Below are positions 32,661 to 43,659 of a stretch of 64,000 bases of DNA, in pieces. The position numbers were made by a program, and so were the translations under genes. Positions within the stretch are counted from its first letter, which is position 1, and each line of letters begins with the position of its first letter. The notes under the pieces were generated by a model. The model was not told the DNA's origin, searched no databases, and saw only the letters and a program-made list of their open reading frames with translations. Source of the stretch: Shinisaurus crocodilurus (Eukaryota; Chordata; Lepidosauria; Squamata; Shinisauridae); assembly GCA_021292165.1 (NCBI GenBank), contig CM037881.1, positions 4,836,001 through 4,900,000 of the forward strand. Direction: 5' to 3'.

Positions 32661-32927
32661 AGTGCTCTGTTCCCTTTATGTTTCTGCCTTCCTAGAAATT
32701 TTTTTAGGGACCTCCCCCTTGACCTCCCCTGCCGAACTCCGCTGCCAAACTCCTGTTTGCTCTCCCTGTTCGCTCGCTCTGTCCGCTCGCTCTCTGGGAT
32801 CCTGCTTGCCTTATCACAGTCCCAAAAACAGCTGGAGCCTCTCTCCTGTTGTGCTCCTGCTCAGCTGGGAGTCAGGAACAGAAGCTTTGGAACAAGATGG
32901 TGGGAATATTTGAAGGAATGATTAATT

Positions 32928-33070
32928 AATGAATCAACTTATGGAATTCATTGCCACAAGGGGTAGAGATGGCCACTAGTTTAGATGGATTTTAAAAAAG
33001 GGGTTGGTACATTCATGGCACATAGGTCATTCGTTGATTATTTGCCAAGTGCAGCTAAATGGAACATCCA
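32928..33070 (+). mobile_element. Short CR1-like fragment
   Basis: Peptide MEFIATRGRDGH and the following WILKKGLVHSWHIGH resemble the ORF2 end of CR1-type LINEs (compare the minus strand of 7316-7400). Weak, short. Confidence 0.4.
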
Positions 33071-33290
33071 AGTCAAGAAGCAATACAGCTCTGACTACAA
33101 GAAGCTAGGGGTAAACAAAGGGAACCCCCAAATTTTAGTTACAGCAAGACTAAAATTCAAATCTATATATTTTATTTATTTATTCAATTTATATACCACC
33201 CACCCGACAAATGCCCTGGGGACAGTTTATAGTTTACAGTCATAAAAACCCAAACAACCATTTTTATTCTAGATATTTTTATTCTAGATA

Positions 33291-33540
33291 AAGAGCCAGT
33301 GTGGCATTGTGGTGAGAGTGTCGGACTGGGGACTCGGGAGATCCGGGTTCTAGTCCCCGCTCGACCATGAAACTCACTGGGTGACTTTGGGCCAGTCACT
33401 GACTCTCAGCCTCACCTACCTCACAGGGTTGTTGTGAGGATAAAGTGGGGAGGAGAAGAAGGAGGATTATGTAAGCCGCCTTGGGTTCCTTGCAGGAAAA
33501 AAGGCGGGGTATAAATATAAAAAATAAATAAATAAATAAG
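33291..33540 (+). mobile_element. Sauria-type SINE, full length
   Basis: Starts GAGCCAGTGTGGCATTGTGG (box A), has GGTTCTAGTCC (B box), body and TATAAATATAAAAAATAAAT tail. Confidence 0.93.
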
Positions 33541-35097
33541 ATATATCTACCCACTGAAGAACATGCAGTTTTCAAATTTGCAAAATTTCAAATGCTGATG
33601 TGTTTAGCAATAGGCATTTGTGTTCTCATTCTGAGACGCAAAGTTTGTTTTATTTTGCACCCGTTCTTTGTCATTTCTGTACATATCTCTCTGAAGTTCA
33701 ACTGCTTGTATGAGGATGACATTCAATTCACCCACTCAATCCAAACACAAAGAATTCTACTGTGCTTACCTTATTGCAAATTCCCGGAATAAATTATTGC
33801 ATGGGATTAATTTACTCTACACAGAATGAGACTAGAGACAGAAATGAGGAATGGGCAGACGGCTAAGTAAACATATGAACTTCCACGGAGAAAGACCATG
33901 TAGGATGGTGAGCAGAAATGTGTATGAAATAAAATAAGTTCATATAGTTACTCACAGCAAAAACACACAGACAAGCACTGGGAAGCCTCAGCTCATTACT
34001 CTTTCCGCTCACCACTTTGGCCAAAGAGAAAAAAGGGAGGGGGAAGCGAAGACAGAGATCCGTGAAACACAGAATACTATGTGTTGAAGAAGGCAGAATT
34101 AATAGGGGTGTGGATGGCATGATCTCATTGAATGGAACTCTCAGCTACTAAATAGATTTCTTTTCTTGGGCAACTTGACAAAACTTTTTCTGCATCCCAC
34201 TTTCCTTGTTTACAAAGGCAGGATCTTACATTCACCTACTCAGTGAGACAAACCATGGCTTGGAGACCCTGAGCACTGTAAAGTTTTTCATGGCTCAGGA
34301 GACAAAGCAAATTACTACCTTTCCCCTGCCTCAGTTCCTGCAGCAGGAGGTCTACTGCAAGTAAACAAGGCCCCCCCAATCTCAACGATCTGTATTATTC
34401 ATTCACAGGACACATTAACCAGGTTTGGACTATCTTTCCTGGCTCCATAAAACACGGCTTACATTATGAAGACGTTCAAGGACAAGCACCAGGGCTGAGC
34501 ACCCCTCCCGTGCCTCTCCCCTCTTCCCCTTCTGCGCCAGCTTCATCACAATTCAACCCAGGCTTGTATTACGTCAGAGTTCCCCATTATGTCCAGACTG
34601 GGGGAATCTGGCTTAATGTCAGTTAACAAACCAGGATAATAAAGCAAAACCAGCATGCGAGCGGAAGAGGGGTGGGGTGCGAGAGGAATGTTTGGTCCTG
34701 ACATTCGTTCCTGCTCCACAAAGCATGGTTTATGGTTTCAAGGTCGGAAAGGTCATCTGAACTTGGGACATTCTGTCTGGAGAAATGACAAAAACGGGCA
34801 TGAAACAGTAAACCAGGCACCAGTGACTCTATTTTTGCCATATACCACTTTCTTTCACATAAGGTTTATCCAATCCATCAGTGAATGGCTGCTCTAACTG
34901 AATTTTGGTTGTTGGGTAAAATAATATATAAAAAGTGAAATGTTCACGGGGTAGTAGGTTACTGCTCCAGTGGCAAGGGGCACTAGATCGGACAATAAAA
35001 TTTACAAGCCTGCTTACCTATTCAGGGCATTTATCTACATATGCAAATATGAAGTGGTCAACTGGGGAATGGAAAATCACTTATATTTGTGGTATCC
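33541..35097 (-). other. TRPC4 intron segment
   Basis: No repeat family or exon recognised with confidence. Possible old DNA-element remnants with AACCATGG-like words near 34240-34300. Confidence 0.5.
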
Positions 35098-35560
35098 CTA
35101 AACCACTCTATGTTTCATTCGAGAAAATGCGGCACTTGCGGAGCTCAAACGATGCTGGATTTCACTGTCGATGTTAGCTGTAACAGAAAGATAGCTGCCA
35201 AGATAGAGAAAATGATCGACATTTTCCAGTATTGCCCCGCCAAGCTGGATAGATGGCATCACCAAAGGGTTAGCTTGCACTTGCTGATGAAGCACTTTGG
35301 TTTTTTTGATGTTAAGTGAGAGACCAAGTTTTCCGTATGCTTCTGCAAAAGCATTTAGGATAGTTTGGAGATCATCCTCTGAATGTGCGGAGACCACATT
35401 ATCATCAGCATACTGAAGTTCCACAACGGAGGTTGCAATTACCTTACTTTTTGCTTTCAGCCTGCTGAGATTAAAAAGCTTTCCATCTGTTCGATATATA
35501 ATTCCCACACCAGTGGGAAGTTTTCCCTCGACAAGATGTAAAACCATGGCGATGGGAATA
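35098..35560 (-). pseudogene. LINE reverse transcriptase fragment (palm with YADD)
   Basis: About 150 codons open. Contains VVELQYADDNVVSAHSEDDL, in which YADD is the catalytic reverse transcriptase motif, then AYGKLGLSLNIKKTKVL and VDHFLYLGSYLSV with the conserved YLGS. These blocks fit LINE families whose ORF2 ends in a C2H2 finger, as do the 3' ends at 8063, 41572, 46489 and 49021, so it is probably the same family. Both ends are truncated. Confidence 0.85.
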
Positions 35561-36890
35561 GATGCCTGTTATTTCAGGCACTGTCATCTTGGACTCTGAT
35601 TACAGAATGGAGGTGTCTGGAAAGTGAGCGGATTATTATTTTCTCAAGTTAATTGCAGTTCAAAATGAAGAGTAAGTGGACAATCAGAAACGCACTGAAT
35701 GGTTTGTGCAACCAGATGGAGGAGTCTATTACTTTGCATCTAGCCAATGCAATTGCTTATTTTCCAGTCACTGCTGGATAACAGGCCATTCTGCACCAGA
35801 CTACTGAATGCAATAATATCTGGTGTCCATCATGCTAAGCAGAAAAAGATGCAAATGAAAGACAGCTGGAAACAAATGCCAGTAATGTAGCCATTAGTGA
35901 AGCCAATGCAAGCACTGAGACAAACAACCCTATCTCCAGAAGCATGTTGTGAGAGGAAGATGGAGGGTTCACCAAGTCTGTCCCCCCTGTAAGTATGAAT
36001 GAGTGGGAAGGCATGGAAAATTCTCATCAGTCTTATAGACACTCTTTGGCTTCCTTCAAAATTCCTTAGACATTTAGCTTGAGCAGGCATCTCTAAATTC
36101 ACCCTGCAATGTCACTTTAGCAAAAACTGGCAAAGCCAAGGGATGCGCAGGGCAAACTCTTCCCCACCCCCACCCCTACGAAACATTGCTAGTCAAAACA
36201 GAGGTAGGAGGGACTTTCAGATTTGCCACCAGATTTGATTCTAGGGAAAATCTAGAACCAACTCTAATGTTCAGCTGCTGTGTTGGGACCGAAACAGCAG
36301 CAGGAGAGATTTGTATATGACCAATTGGCTTGTGGTTACTCATATGCAATGTCTTTCATATACAATAGGACATTCTCTGTGTCCTCTTTTTTCATTCAAC
36401 AAGTTCTGTGATAGCTGGGTAGTATCCACTGCCAATCAGTGCATCTGAAACGATAATCAAGTATGCTGCAAGTCCAGTCCATAGGATGCACCAGTAACAC
36501 TCTTTGTTTCACACAATGGTTAAGTATGTAGCCCCCTTCCCTCTCCATGGATGGTTTCCCCACCAGTTTACTGAGCTAGGGATAGCCATGGGGCCTCCTC
36601 TTCCTATCCAGCAGTGCCTCAAGCTCTGCTGCTTGTGTTACAGGTTGGTTATCCAAGTTATGAAGATTACCATACTTCTTTTTATGCTACCAATATATTA
36701 AAAATGCTGAAAATGTCAAGGGCTTATACGGTCCAACATTTCACAAATTAAAAATGGAGGCCCTCCTGGGTAGGCCTATGGTGGCCCCTTTGGCGTGGGC
36801 TAGTTGGTACAAATGAAAACGACGAATCATCAAATGATGATTGCCTTTTCTGAGTTAAGAAGAGGACTGAATGGAAAAAGCCCTTCATGG
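35561..36890 (-). other. TRPC4 intron segment
   Basis: Nothing recognised; short frames on either strand have no familiar motifs. Confidence 0.5.
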
Positions 36891-36899
36891 TTTTACTAT

Positions 36900-37170
36900 T
36901 TTCATATTAGATCCTTATTAAACGAGCATCTTAAACTTAATCAACAATTAAGAGAGTTAACAGACTTTGAAAAAGTACGGTAATTATAAAAAATAAGGAA
37001 CATCTATTATCAAACTTTTGCAGTTTACTTTTAAAATATGATACTGAGCCTCAACAAGTTAAAGATTTTATTATTAAATGGGCACAAAATATAAGAAAAA
37101 TATCCCCATGCAGATCTTGGAAAACCTGTGGAATAGGGCTCAAAGGACACAGATCCGGGACATTGGTAGA
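36900..37170 (+). mobile_element. L1-type LINE fragment
   Basis: Peptide DTEPQQVKDFIIKWAQNIRK followed by a KISPCRSWKTC-like stretch corresponds to L1 ORF2 and to the fragment at 39-110. Frame broken. Confidence 0.55.
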
Positions 37171-37469
37171 ATACTTATTTCTCCAGGACAGAACACAGAA
37201 AATTGAAGTTGTCCAGGTCAAATAGGGTTAGTTGGTGGGTGCACAGGGTTTGCGCCCTAAATCTCTTCCCAAACTCTAATTCAGAAGGGACATTTTCCCC
37301 AATAAGCCCATGACATTTGCCTAGGAAAATCCCTTCTGCCTACATAACTGCTCATTGCAATGACAGATATTAACCAACAGCAAAAGTCAACATAAAGAGA
37401 ATGAAGGCATAATAATAATAGAATCATATGCAGAGTAAATGTCACATATCTAATATATTAACAATATGA

Positions 37470-37497
37470 ATGTGTGTGTGTGTGTGTGTGTGTGTGC
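37470..37497 (-). repeat. CA repeat next to a TRPC4 donor site
   Basis: On the minus strand the intron reads GTAATTGACG and then (CA)n of about 26 bases, so the repeat begins about nine bases after the exon. CA repeats near 5' splice sites can bind hnRNP L; whether this one does is not known. Confidence 0.9.
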
Positions 37498-37506
37498 GTC
37501 AATTAC

Positions 37507-37646
37507 CTTTGAAAATGCAACAATTTTCAAAGAGATTGTTGCTAGGTATAATGAGTTCATTACAAAATCCATCAAGTTCCACCAGTCATGAATATAATCC
37601 TGCAGGCCGCCATCCCACATCTGTTTAATTTCACCCCAGATGAACC
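37507..37646 (-). CDS. TRPC4: TRPC4 coding exon (second visible): S3 to S4 region
   Basis: This 140-base exon lies between acceptor TTTGCAG and donor GTAATTG. It completes the split glycine codon and then gives 46 codons, ending in phase 0. The peptide contains [25 protein letters not shown] and [16 protein letters not shown], the conserved membrane segment and linker of the TRPC4/5 group. The acceptor, the donor and the phases on both sides fit the neighbouring exons exactly, which supports a working gene rather than a pseudogene. A CA dinucleotide repeat begins about nine bases inside the downstream intron, very close to the donor site (see findings). Confidence 0.95.
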
Positions 37647-38360
37647 CTGCAAATATTAAAAGGAGACATTTTCAGCATGCTTAAATACAACAGCGGCAAC
37701 CATTATTACTATTATTTCAGGCTTATCTACCAGTATTTCCCCATGTTTGGTTCAAGTTCCCATTCATACATTGGGGCGCACTCACTCCCCAGGACGTTCT
37801 GCCGCGTGGGACCGGCTGAAGTGAACAGGAACTGTGGCAACAGTAGCATCACTGAATGCGTTTCAGTCCCACTGACTGCAACCTAAAGGCACAGCGGTCG
37901 GCAGGATTATTCTGCACTCAACCGGTGTGAATCCTGGCTCAAATGTATAGCCGCTTTTCAAACTTTCATTTTCTGCAAATGCATCACTTTTACACAGCAC
38001 TCCCTAAAACTTTGCGTCAGCGAGTAGCACCTTTTTCTTTTCTCTCAGGGTGCTGCTCGTCTGCGGTCCGAATGGCGCTTGACGGAGACAGCGTGCGACG
38101 AAAAATTCATTCACTTCAAGTGAAATTTATTGTTGGGGGGGGGGGGAGGGAAATCTTTTAAGACCTTTGACAGCCACTAACAGCTCCTGTCTTTTCCATA
38201 GCATAACTGATGTGGCACACTCATTCTGGGAAATGGCTAATTGGAAACACGTGTCAGATTTCATGCGTACAGGGGACTTTGCTTACACAAATCAGGATAT
38301 ATTTTAAGCCGCTAGAAAACTTTACATTGTGCCTGACAGAGACTTGAAAATAATGATTCT
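37647..38360 (-). other. TRPC4 intron segment
   Basis: Nothing recognised apart from a G run at 38136-38150. Confidence 0.5.
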
Positions 38361-38362
38361 AG

Positions 38363-38487
38363 GGCAGAGGTGGGCAACTATGTGGCCCTCCAGCTGTTGT
38401 TGGACTGCAACTCCCATCACCCCTCAGTATGGGCTATGCTGGCTGGGGCTGATGGGTGTTGCAGTCCAACAACATTTGGAGGGCAAC
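38363..38487. mobile_element. Older palindromic hAT-like miniature element
   Basis: CAGAGGTGGGCAACTATGTG at the left, a central inverted repeat with TTGGACTGCAACTCCCATCA and its complement. Flanks GATTCTAG and AATTCTAG are a probable duplication with one mismatch. Related to, but distinct from, the CAGTGTTCTCC family. Confidence 0.7.
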
Positions 38488-38584
38488 AATTCTAGCAGGA
38501 TCATGGAAAGAGCCTTTTAGGGCATCATGTTATTCTGAAGATGCACCAGCTGTGGGGCCATCTTATCCCATACATGCAATCTAT

Positions 38585-38625
38585 TTCTTCTTCTTCTTCT
38601 TCTTCTTCTTCTTCTTCTTCTTTTT
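38585..38625 (+). repeat. (TTC)n microsatellite
   Basis: About 13 TTC units. Confidence 0.95.
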
Positions 38626-39045
38626 AAATTTCTATTTTAATACTGAAATCACACCATGGCTCATAGTGGGTGTTTCTACCATGCCTCCAAACACCCCTCC
38701 CGCTTTTGCTATTTTTGTTTAACATAACATGATGCAGCCTGAGGACTCCCACTATTTTATAATGTTTTGGTCGGATCTAACTCCTCATCAAGGTAGCCTG
38801 TTGGATGTTGTGATTTCCTCCCCCCCCCCCTTATTATTCTATCTAATGGAACAACATGGCTGCAAACATTATATAAATAGACCCGTTAACTTTAAAGCTC
38901 TATTTCCTGCCCACTTTAATTTCAAAATCATTATCATCCCAAAGTCAATTTCCTTTGCACGTTCACATTCAGTAGACACAGCAGCTAGATGGCTTGATCA
39001 GCTAGATGGCTTGATTGTTCTTGCTCCATAATAGAAGCTCTATTC

Positions 39046-39170
39046 CAGTGTTCTCCAACCTTGGGTCCCCAGATGTTTTTGGCCTACAACTCCCAGCTAC
39101 GCTGCTGGCTGGGGCATGCTGGGAGTTGTAGGCCAAAAAACATGTGGGGACCCAAGCTTGGAGAACACTA
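39046..39170. mobile_element. Palindromic hAT miniature element, copy 7 (125 bp)
   Basis: Perfect target duplication CTCTATTC at 39038-39045 and 39171-39178. One arm has a short deletion and the last base of the element is mutated to A. Confidence 0.93.
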
Positions 39171-39376
39171 CTCTATTCAGTCTATGCCAGTGTGCAAAAT
39201 AAAATCCCTAGGGATTGACAGCAATTTTCCAGCAGTCTAAATCACGTGGATAGCCTCTGCCATTCAGAAAGTCACCCGTCACATGTAGAGGGCAAACTAT
39301 CGTCCCCAAGATTCTTAGGGGAACTATGACAGGTAAGCAGCTATGGAACCCATTTAAATGTGTAGTGAAGAAGAGG

Positions 39377-39546
39377 CAGGGCCGGTGCTACCAATAGGCC
39401 AACTAGGCAGCTGCCTAGGGCGCGGGGCTAAAGGGGGCGCCAGAAACGCCTTGGAAAAAAAATACAGCGCTCTCAAGTGGGAAGGGGGGGGGGGCGCTAA
39501 ATATCTGATCTTGCCTAGGGCACCAAATTGCCTTGCACCGGTCCTG
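39377..39546. mobile_element. hAT miniature element with CAGGGCCGGTGC termini, 170 bp
   Basis: Ends CAGGGCCGGTGCTACC and TTGCACCGGTCCTG; perfect target duplication AGAAGAGG at 39369-39376 and 39547-39554. Internal inverted word TTGCCTAGGGC / GCCTAGGGCGC. Confidence 0.92.
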
Positions 39547-39554
39547 AGAAGAGG

Positions 39555-40287
39555 CAATTATCTGTCCAGTTAGAACTTGATTACTCTTGGACTGTTGTGT
39601 TTCTCAGAGTACAAATAATTGCTATTCGTGACTACATTGTTAAGTATGTTTTCGGATGTGTCAGGTTGATGAACAGCAACTCTAGTTGTCAAATGGCAGC
39701 AATTATCTTTTTAAAGGTCCAAAGTCCAAAGTCAGTTTATTACAGTCATAGACCAGCAGGCTTTTTAAAGGTCAGCTCTTTTTCATTGGACTCAACAGTT
39801 AGGCTGATCTGGAACTTTGTCCCTATGGTCCCACTGAGACAATTTTCTCAGAACACTTTAGTGCATGAGTATAACATACGACCAGCATTGTTTAAAACAG
39901 TTCTATCTCAGACTCTTGGATAAGTTTTGCTTCTGTTGAATACACAAAATGAAAGTGAAGAATTATTTGAATATTTGTTACTTAGCAAATAAACAATGGG
40001 CCAGGCGTATAACTGGACTCAAGATTCTTTCTTTCCTTCCTGCAGAATATGTGTTGATGACAATTCGCTGGTCATCAACCAATTTAGAAGAAACAAACAC
40101 AGCCTTTGCATCATAGCAAAAGACGGCCACTTGTTGCTTGGAAGTCCTAACTGGAATCCACTGAGTTTCCTGGGGCTCCCCCAGTCTATGGGGAGTGCAG
40201 CTGTGTTGAATCGCCAATGGCCATGCTGGAGCGCACCTGGCTGGGGAAGGCGTGGCATTGTGCAAAGCTCCAGTGATTCTTTCCTCC
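39555..40287 (-). other. TRPC4 intron segment
   Basis: No repeat family recognised. Confidence 0.5.
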
Positions 40288-40295
40288 ATGTAGAG

Positions 40296-40432
40296 CAGGG
40301 CTCTCCAACCTTGGGTCCCCAGATGTTTTTTGGCCTACAACTCCCAGCATGCCCCAGCCAGCGTAGCTGGCTGGGGCATGCTGGGAGTTGTAGGCCAAAA
40401 AACATCTGGGGACCCAAGGTTGGAGAGCCCCG
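40296..40432. mobile_element. Palindromic hAT miniature element, copy 8 (137 bp)
   Basis: Ends CAGGGCTCTCCAACC; flanks ATGTAGAG and ATGTAGAA are an 8-bp duplication with one mismatch. Confidence 0.92.
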
Positions 40433-40759
40433 ATGTAGAAGAAGCCTGCTTAACCCTTTCAATTCTTTTTCCAGCTCAAAATCTCTCTCCCCAAGCTGCT
40501 TTTTCACCCATGGGGTATGGATTTCCAATTCTGTTTGTGCGCATTTACCTGTATGTGCACTAGAGGCAAGAAGCGACTCACAGTAACAACATCCCACAAA
40601 GGCAAAAAAAAAAAAAAAAAGGGGGACAAAATAGGGACACAGATGAATCCGGGGCATCTACCAGAAACAGGGACTCTCCCTGGTCAATAGGGACAGTTGG
40701 AGTACATGTGGTGACAGTCTCAAGGAATTGGTCTAAATAGATATTGTGACAAAAAAAAT

Positions 40760-40922
40760 CACGCTGGCTCAGCTTGTCTGAGTGTGGAAAGCTAAGCAGG
40801 GTCAGGCCTGGTGATTACTTGGATGGGAGACCCCTCCTCTAGTTTCCTGCATTGAGCAGGGGGTTGGACTCGATAGCCTTGTAGGCTCCTTCCAACTCTA
40901 TGATCTATGAAATCTATGAATA
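40760..40922 (+). mobile_element. 5S-rRNA-derived SINE, copy 5
   Basis: Head CACGCTGGCTCAGCTTGTCT and GGAAAGCTAAGCAGGGTCAG; CR1-like tail to about 40922. Confidence 0.92.
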
Positions 40923-40924
40923 AA

Positions 40925-41570
40925 TCAGTCAGCTATGTAGTTCTTAGCTGCTCTCTCCCCAAAGCAGAGGTTCTCTTCAGTGGGAGGACAGGTACTACAG
41001 GTATTGATTCTCATTCAAATGGATTGTTTTCTATAAAGGTGAAACACCATATCTTAAAATGCTGGAAGAATCACCACTGAACTTTGTTAAGTAATTTATT
41101 GCTGGCAATAAAGCATGATGATACATTGTGTGTTTTTCCCTACTGAGAGGGAAAGGTGGGAGTTTCTTGTTACCAGTTTTCTTCTTATGGGTTTTTAAAC
41201 ACTTGTCACACACCCCTCCAATAGCTGTGGCATGCCGCCATGTTTCCCCATTCCAAGCATGCCGCCTTGGCCAGCTAGGCGTGGGGAACATGGTGACACC
41301 TGCTGCAGCTTTAACCTTAAACACAGGAGGGGGCAGTGGAGGGAGGAGAGAAAGCCCTCACAGGTAGTGGCTTTAAAAAGCTTTTTAAAAGAAAAATAGC
41401 AGCCACTGCCCTGAACTGGAGAAACCACTTCATCCTCCATACCCTCCGAAATAGCCGCCTCTATTTTGTCCCCCACCCTGCCCCCTAGTCTTGGGGGCAA
41501 ACTTCAAAAATGAACTCAGCCCTAAAATAAATAAATAATTATAAATTCACATGTGAATATATAATTATAT
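40925..41570. other. TRPC4 intron segment
   Basis: No repeat family recognised; overlapping open frames on both strands have no familiar motif. Confidence 0.5.
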
Positions 41571-41571
41571 A

Positions 41572-42036
41572 TGGATGTTGTTCGAATGCCTGACTGCCGT
41601 CTCCCAAAGCAGTTACTTTACTCCCAACTCAAGGATGGAAAGCAGAATATCGGTGGTCAATATAAGAGGTTTAAAGATGTTCATAAGGCTAATCTAAAAA
41701 AATGCAATATAAACATCGAAAACTGGGAAGCTCTGGCCCATGAACGATCTAACTGGAGGTTGGCCTCTCACAAAGGTTCCATGGACTTTGAAGAAGCCCG
41801 AGTGCAAGGCGAAAGGGAGAAACGTGCTAAGCGAAAAGCACGGCAAATGAATCCTTTACAGGACCATCTTCTATCTGGTAACCTGTGTCCTCACTGTGGG
41901 AAGCTGTGTGGATCTAGAATTGGCCTCCACAGTCACTTACGGACCCATCGCTAGAGGCTACGCAATCTTCTTTAGAATTTCCTCCTTTTATCCCGGAAAA
42001 CAATCTTACTCGGTCACGAGTGATCGCCTGATGATT
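41572..42036 (+). mobile_element. LINE 3' end with carboxy-terminal zinc finger, copy B
   Basis: Open to its natural stop: VVRMPDCRLPKQLLYSQLKD, QYKRFKDVHKANLKKC, then basic RAKRKARQMN and the finger. It continues through the common 3'UTR to CGGTCACGAGTGATCGCCTG. Confidence 0.92.
41574..41954 (+). pseudogene. LINE ORF2 carboxy terminus with C2H2 finger
   Basis: About 126 uninterrupted codons. RMPDCRLPKQLL is the block following the reverse transcriptase in many LINEs. The last 25 residues form a finger CPHCGKLCGSRIG...HSHLRTH (C-x2-C-x12-H-x3-H), the usual nucleic-acid-binding end of this LINE type. Only the 3' part of ORF2 is present, so it is not functional. The same reading is seen at 8063, 46489 and, inverted, 49105. 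Confidence 0.88.
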
Positions 42037-42039
42037 CAC

Positions 42040-42909
42040 GTGTGAATCTTCGACAATTCCAGATTAACTTTGCAAATGTCAGCATGTGTGTGGACATGTG
42101 TGCTAATGGAGTGTGCCTCTCTGGGTGAGACTATGTCTCTCTGTGTGTGAAAATGGGGGGGGGGCAGACATGCCAGCAGTGGCACCACCCACTTTGGGTG
42201 GTGGTCCTAGCCATGCAGCAACTTATGTCCCAGCCTGGGGCCAATTCAGCCCCCAGGCCCAAAATTGTTCTGCTGGAAATCGTAATATTGCCTGCTTAAA
42301 ATCAACAAAAGTGACGTAACTACTGATCAGAGTGGGAGGAATGGGTTAACGAAGGAATCCAAGGGTGCGTGTCTTTGAAACCCCTCCTCCGGCCTCTCTG
42401 GCCGGAGCTCCCGGAAGTTAGTGTCTGTCTGCTCTCTTTTCTCCCAGCATGGAGGACTCAAATCCGGACTGGCTTGGAGCTAGAGATCTTCTACAATGAA
42501 ACTAATCTGCTTATATGCATCTTGCATATATGGGAATGAACTGTAAGTAAAACGAATAAATGTCTTTATTAGGTTTAAACCTTGTGTGGACATTCCGTTT
42601 CTTTTAATAGCCTTAAGAGACAAGAGTTTAGCAACCCACGTGGTGAAACCAGTTTCAATAAAGCAGGCTGTGCTTAAGGAGGAAACTCTGCTTTGTCCTA
42701 ATCAGTTTAGGACTGACTCCTTGTAACCATAGCCTCCAACATGTTCCCCACCCCTGTCCTAGATGGATTATGGATGGTTCACTGAACTAGTTTAGTAGGA
42801 ACGTTCTGATCTGCTGCAATGCTCTGCTTCACATTTCTTTTGGAAGGATGCTAGGCAACTATTGAAGAGTTCTGCAATTCCGCTGTATTTGCTTTACTAA
42901 TACATTTAC
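42040..42909. other. TRPC4 intron segment, possibly LTR-like
   Basis: Between about 42300 and 42760 the sequence has AATAAA twice and looks like a worn LTR, but I see no paired ends or duplication. Not assigned. Confidence 0.3.
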
Positions 42910-43246
42910 CCAGGACCCACGGTAATATCATCCACTCGACGACAGTTGGCGGAGGCCCCTGCATGTTCAGATCAGACCTGTCAATGTGTTGAGAGGCGAG
43001 CAGCAGAAGGAACAAGAAAGTCAAGTAGGATGCAGTATGGCAGATAAATTTGATGAATGGTTTCCGGATGAACAGCCCCAGCGGGCTCTTGGGAGCGATC
43101 AGGTAGCAGACAGAGAAGACGGGGAACAGGAATCCAATGATGACGCAGGTCAACATCTTCATGGCCCAGTGGCGCCTCCTCCAGCCTGGAAACTCGTCGT
43201 ACCAGCGAGAGGCAAGGAGCTGTTGGCAGTTTGGTTGGGCAACAAA
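42910..43246 (-). CDS. TRPC4: TRPC4 coding exon (first visible of eight): pre-S1 region to S2
   Basis: TRPC4 is a receptor-operated, non-selective calcium-permeable cation channel of the plasma membrane that works as a tetramer. This 337-base exon starts after a pyrimidine-rich acceptor (CTTTTTCTTTAG) in phase 0 and ends before a GTAAATG donor, leaving one base of a glycine codon. It encodes the conserved cytoplasmic stretch with [16 protein letters not shown], then hydrophobic helices around [18 protein letters not shown] and [11 protein letters not shown], then [11 protein letters not shown]. Residues match vertebrate TRPC4 almost throughout; TRPC5 is the closest alternative, and later exons decide for TRPC4. 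The preceding exons with the ankyrin repeats and start codon are not in the window. A LINE derivative begins about 38 bases upstream of the acceptor. Confidence 0.95.
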
Positions 43247-43283
43247 CTAAAGAAAAAGAAAAAGAAAAGTCAATTCATTATCC

Positions 43284-43652
43284 ATTGTAACGGCAGAACA
43301 GGCGGAAGATAATTAAACCTAAATTACAACGGCTGTGAAGGCGGATGAAGGCTGCAGCAGAGAATGGTTTTCCAATCGTCAGGGTAACCGTGCCATTGGA
43401 TCTCTGCCGTACTCTGTCAAGTTTGTGTGGTGATTCGTTGTGCACCGATCTCCCCACATAAAACAGTTTCACGCACAGGCGTCTTCCAACCCAACCCATC
43501 CAACCCAACCCAACCCAACCCAACCCAACCCAACCCAACCCAACCCAAACAAACAAACAAACACTAGAGTCTACACAATCTTCTTTAGAATTTCCTCCTT
43601 TTATCCCGGAAGACAATCTTACTCGGTCACGAGTGATCGCCTGATGATGGGC
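43284..43652 (+). mobile_element. Internally deleted zinc-finger LINE, copy E2
   Basis: 5'UTR part from ACGGCAGAACAGGCGGAAGA to an AACCC array (43489-43550), then a jump near 43562 to the 3'UTR (CTAGAGTCTACACAATC...CGGTCACGAGTGATCGCC). Lies just upstream of a TRPC4 exon, antisense. Confidence 0.8.
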
Positions 43653-43659
43653 ACTATAT

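Larger units (their letters stand above)
31266..32900 (-). mobile_element. CR1 LINE with intact ORF1 and internal deletion
   Basis: In order on the minus strand: a 5'UTR (about 32900-32661), intact ORF1 (32660-31632), the first part of the ORF2 endonuclease (from 31593), an abrupt jump near 31312, then the last 50 or so bases of the CR1 3' end with ATTCTATG. It lies in a TRPC4 intron in the same orientation as the gene. Confidence 0.92.

Noticed and set aside
33291..33540. Possible tRNA gene from box A and B matches
   Set aside because: No cloverleaf; it is the head of a Sauria SINE.
43489..43550. CRISPR-like or telomere-like array (AACCC units)
   Set aside because: Units are 5 bases without spacers and lie in the LINE 5'UTR; telomeric repeats would be TTAGGG.
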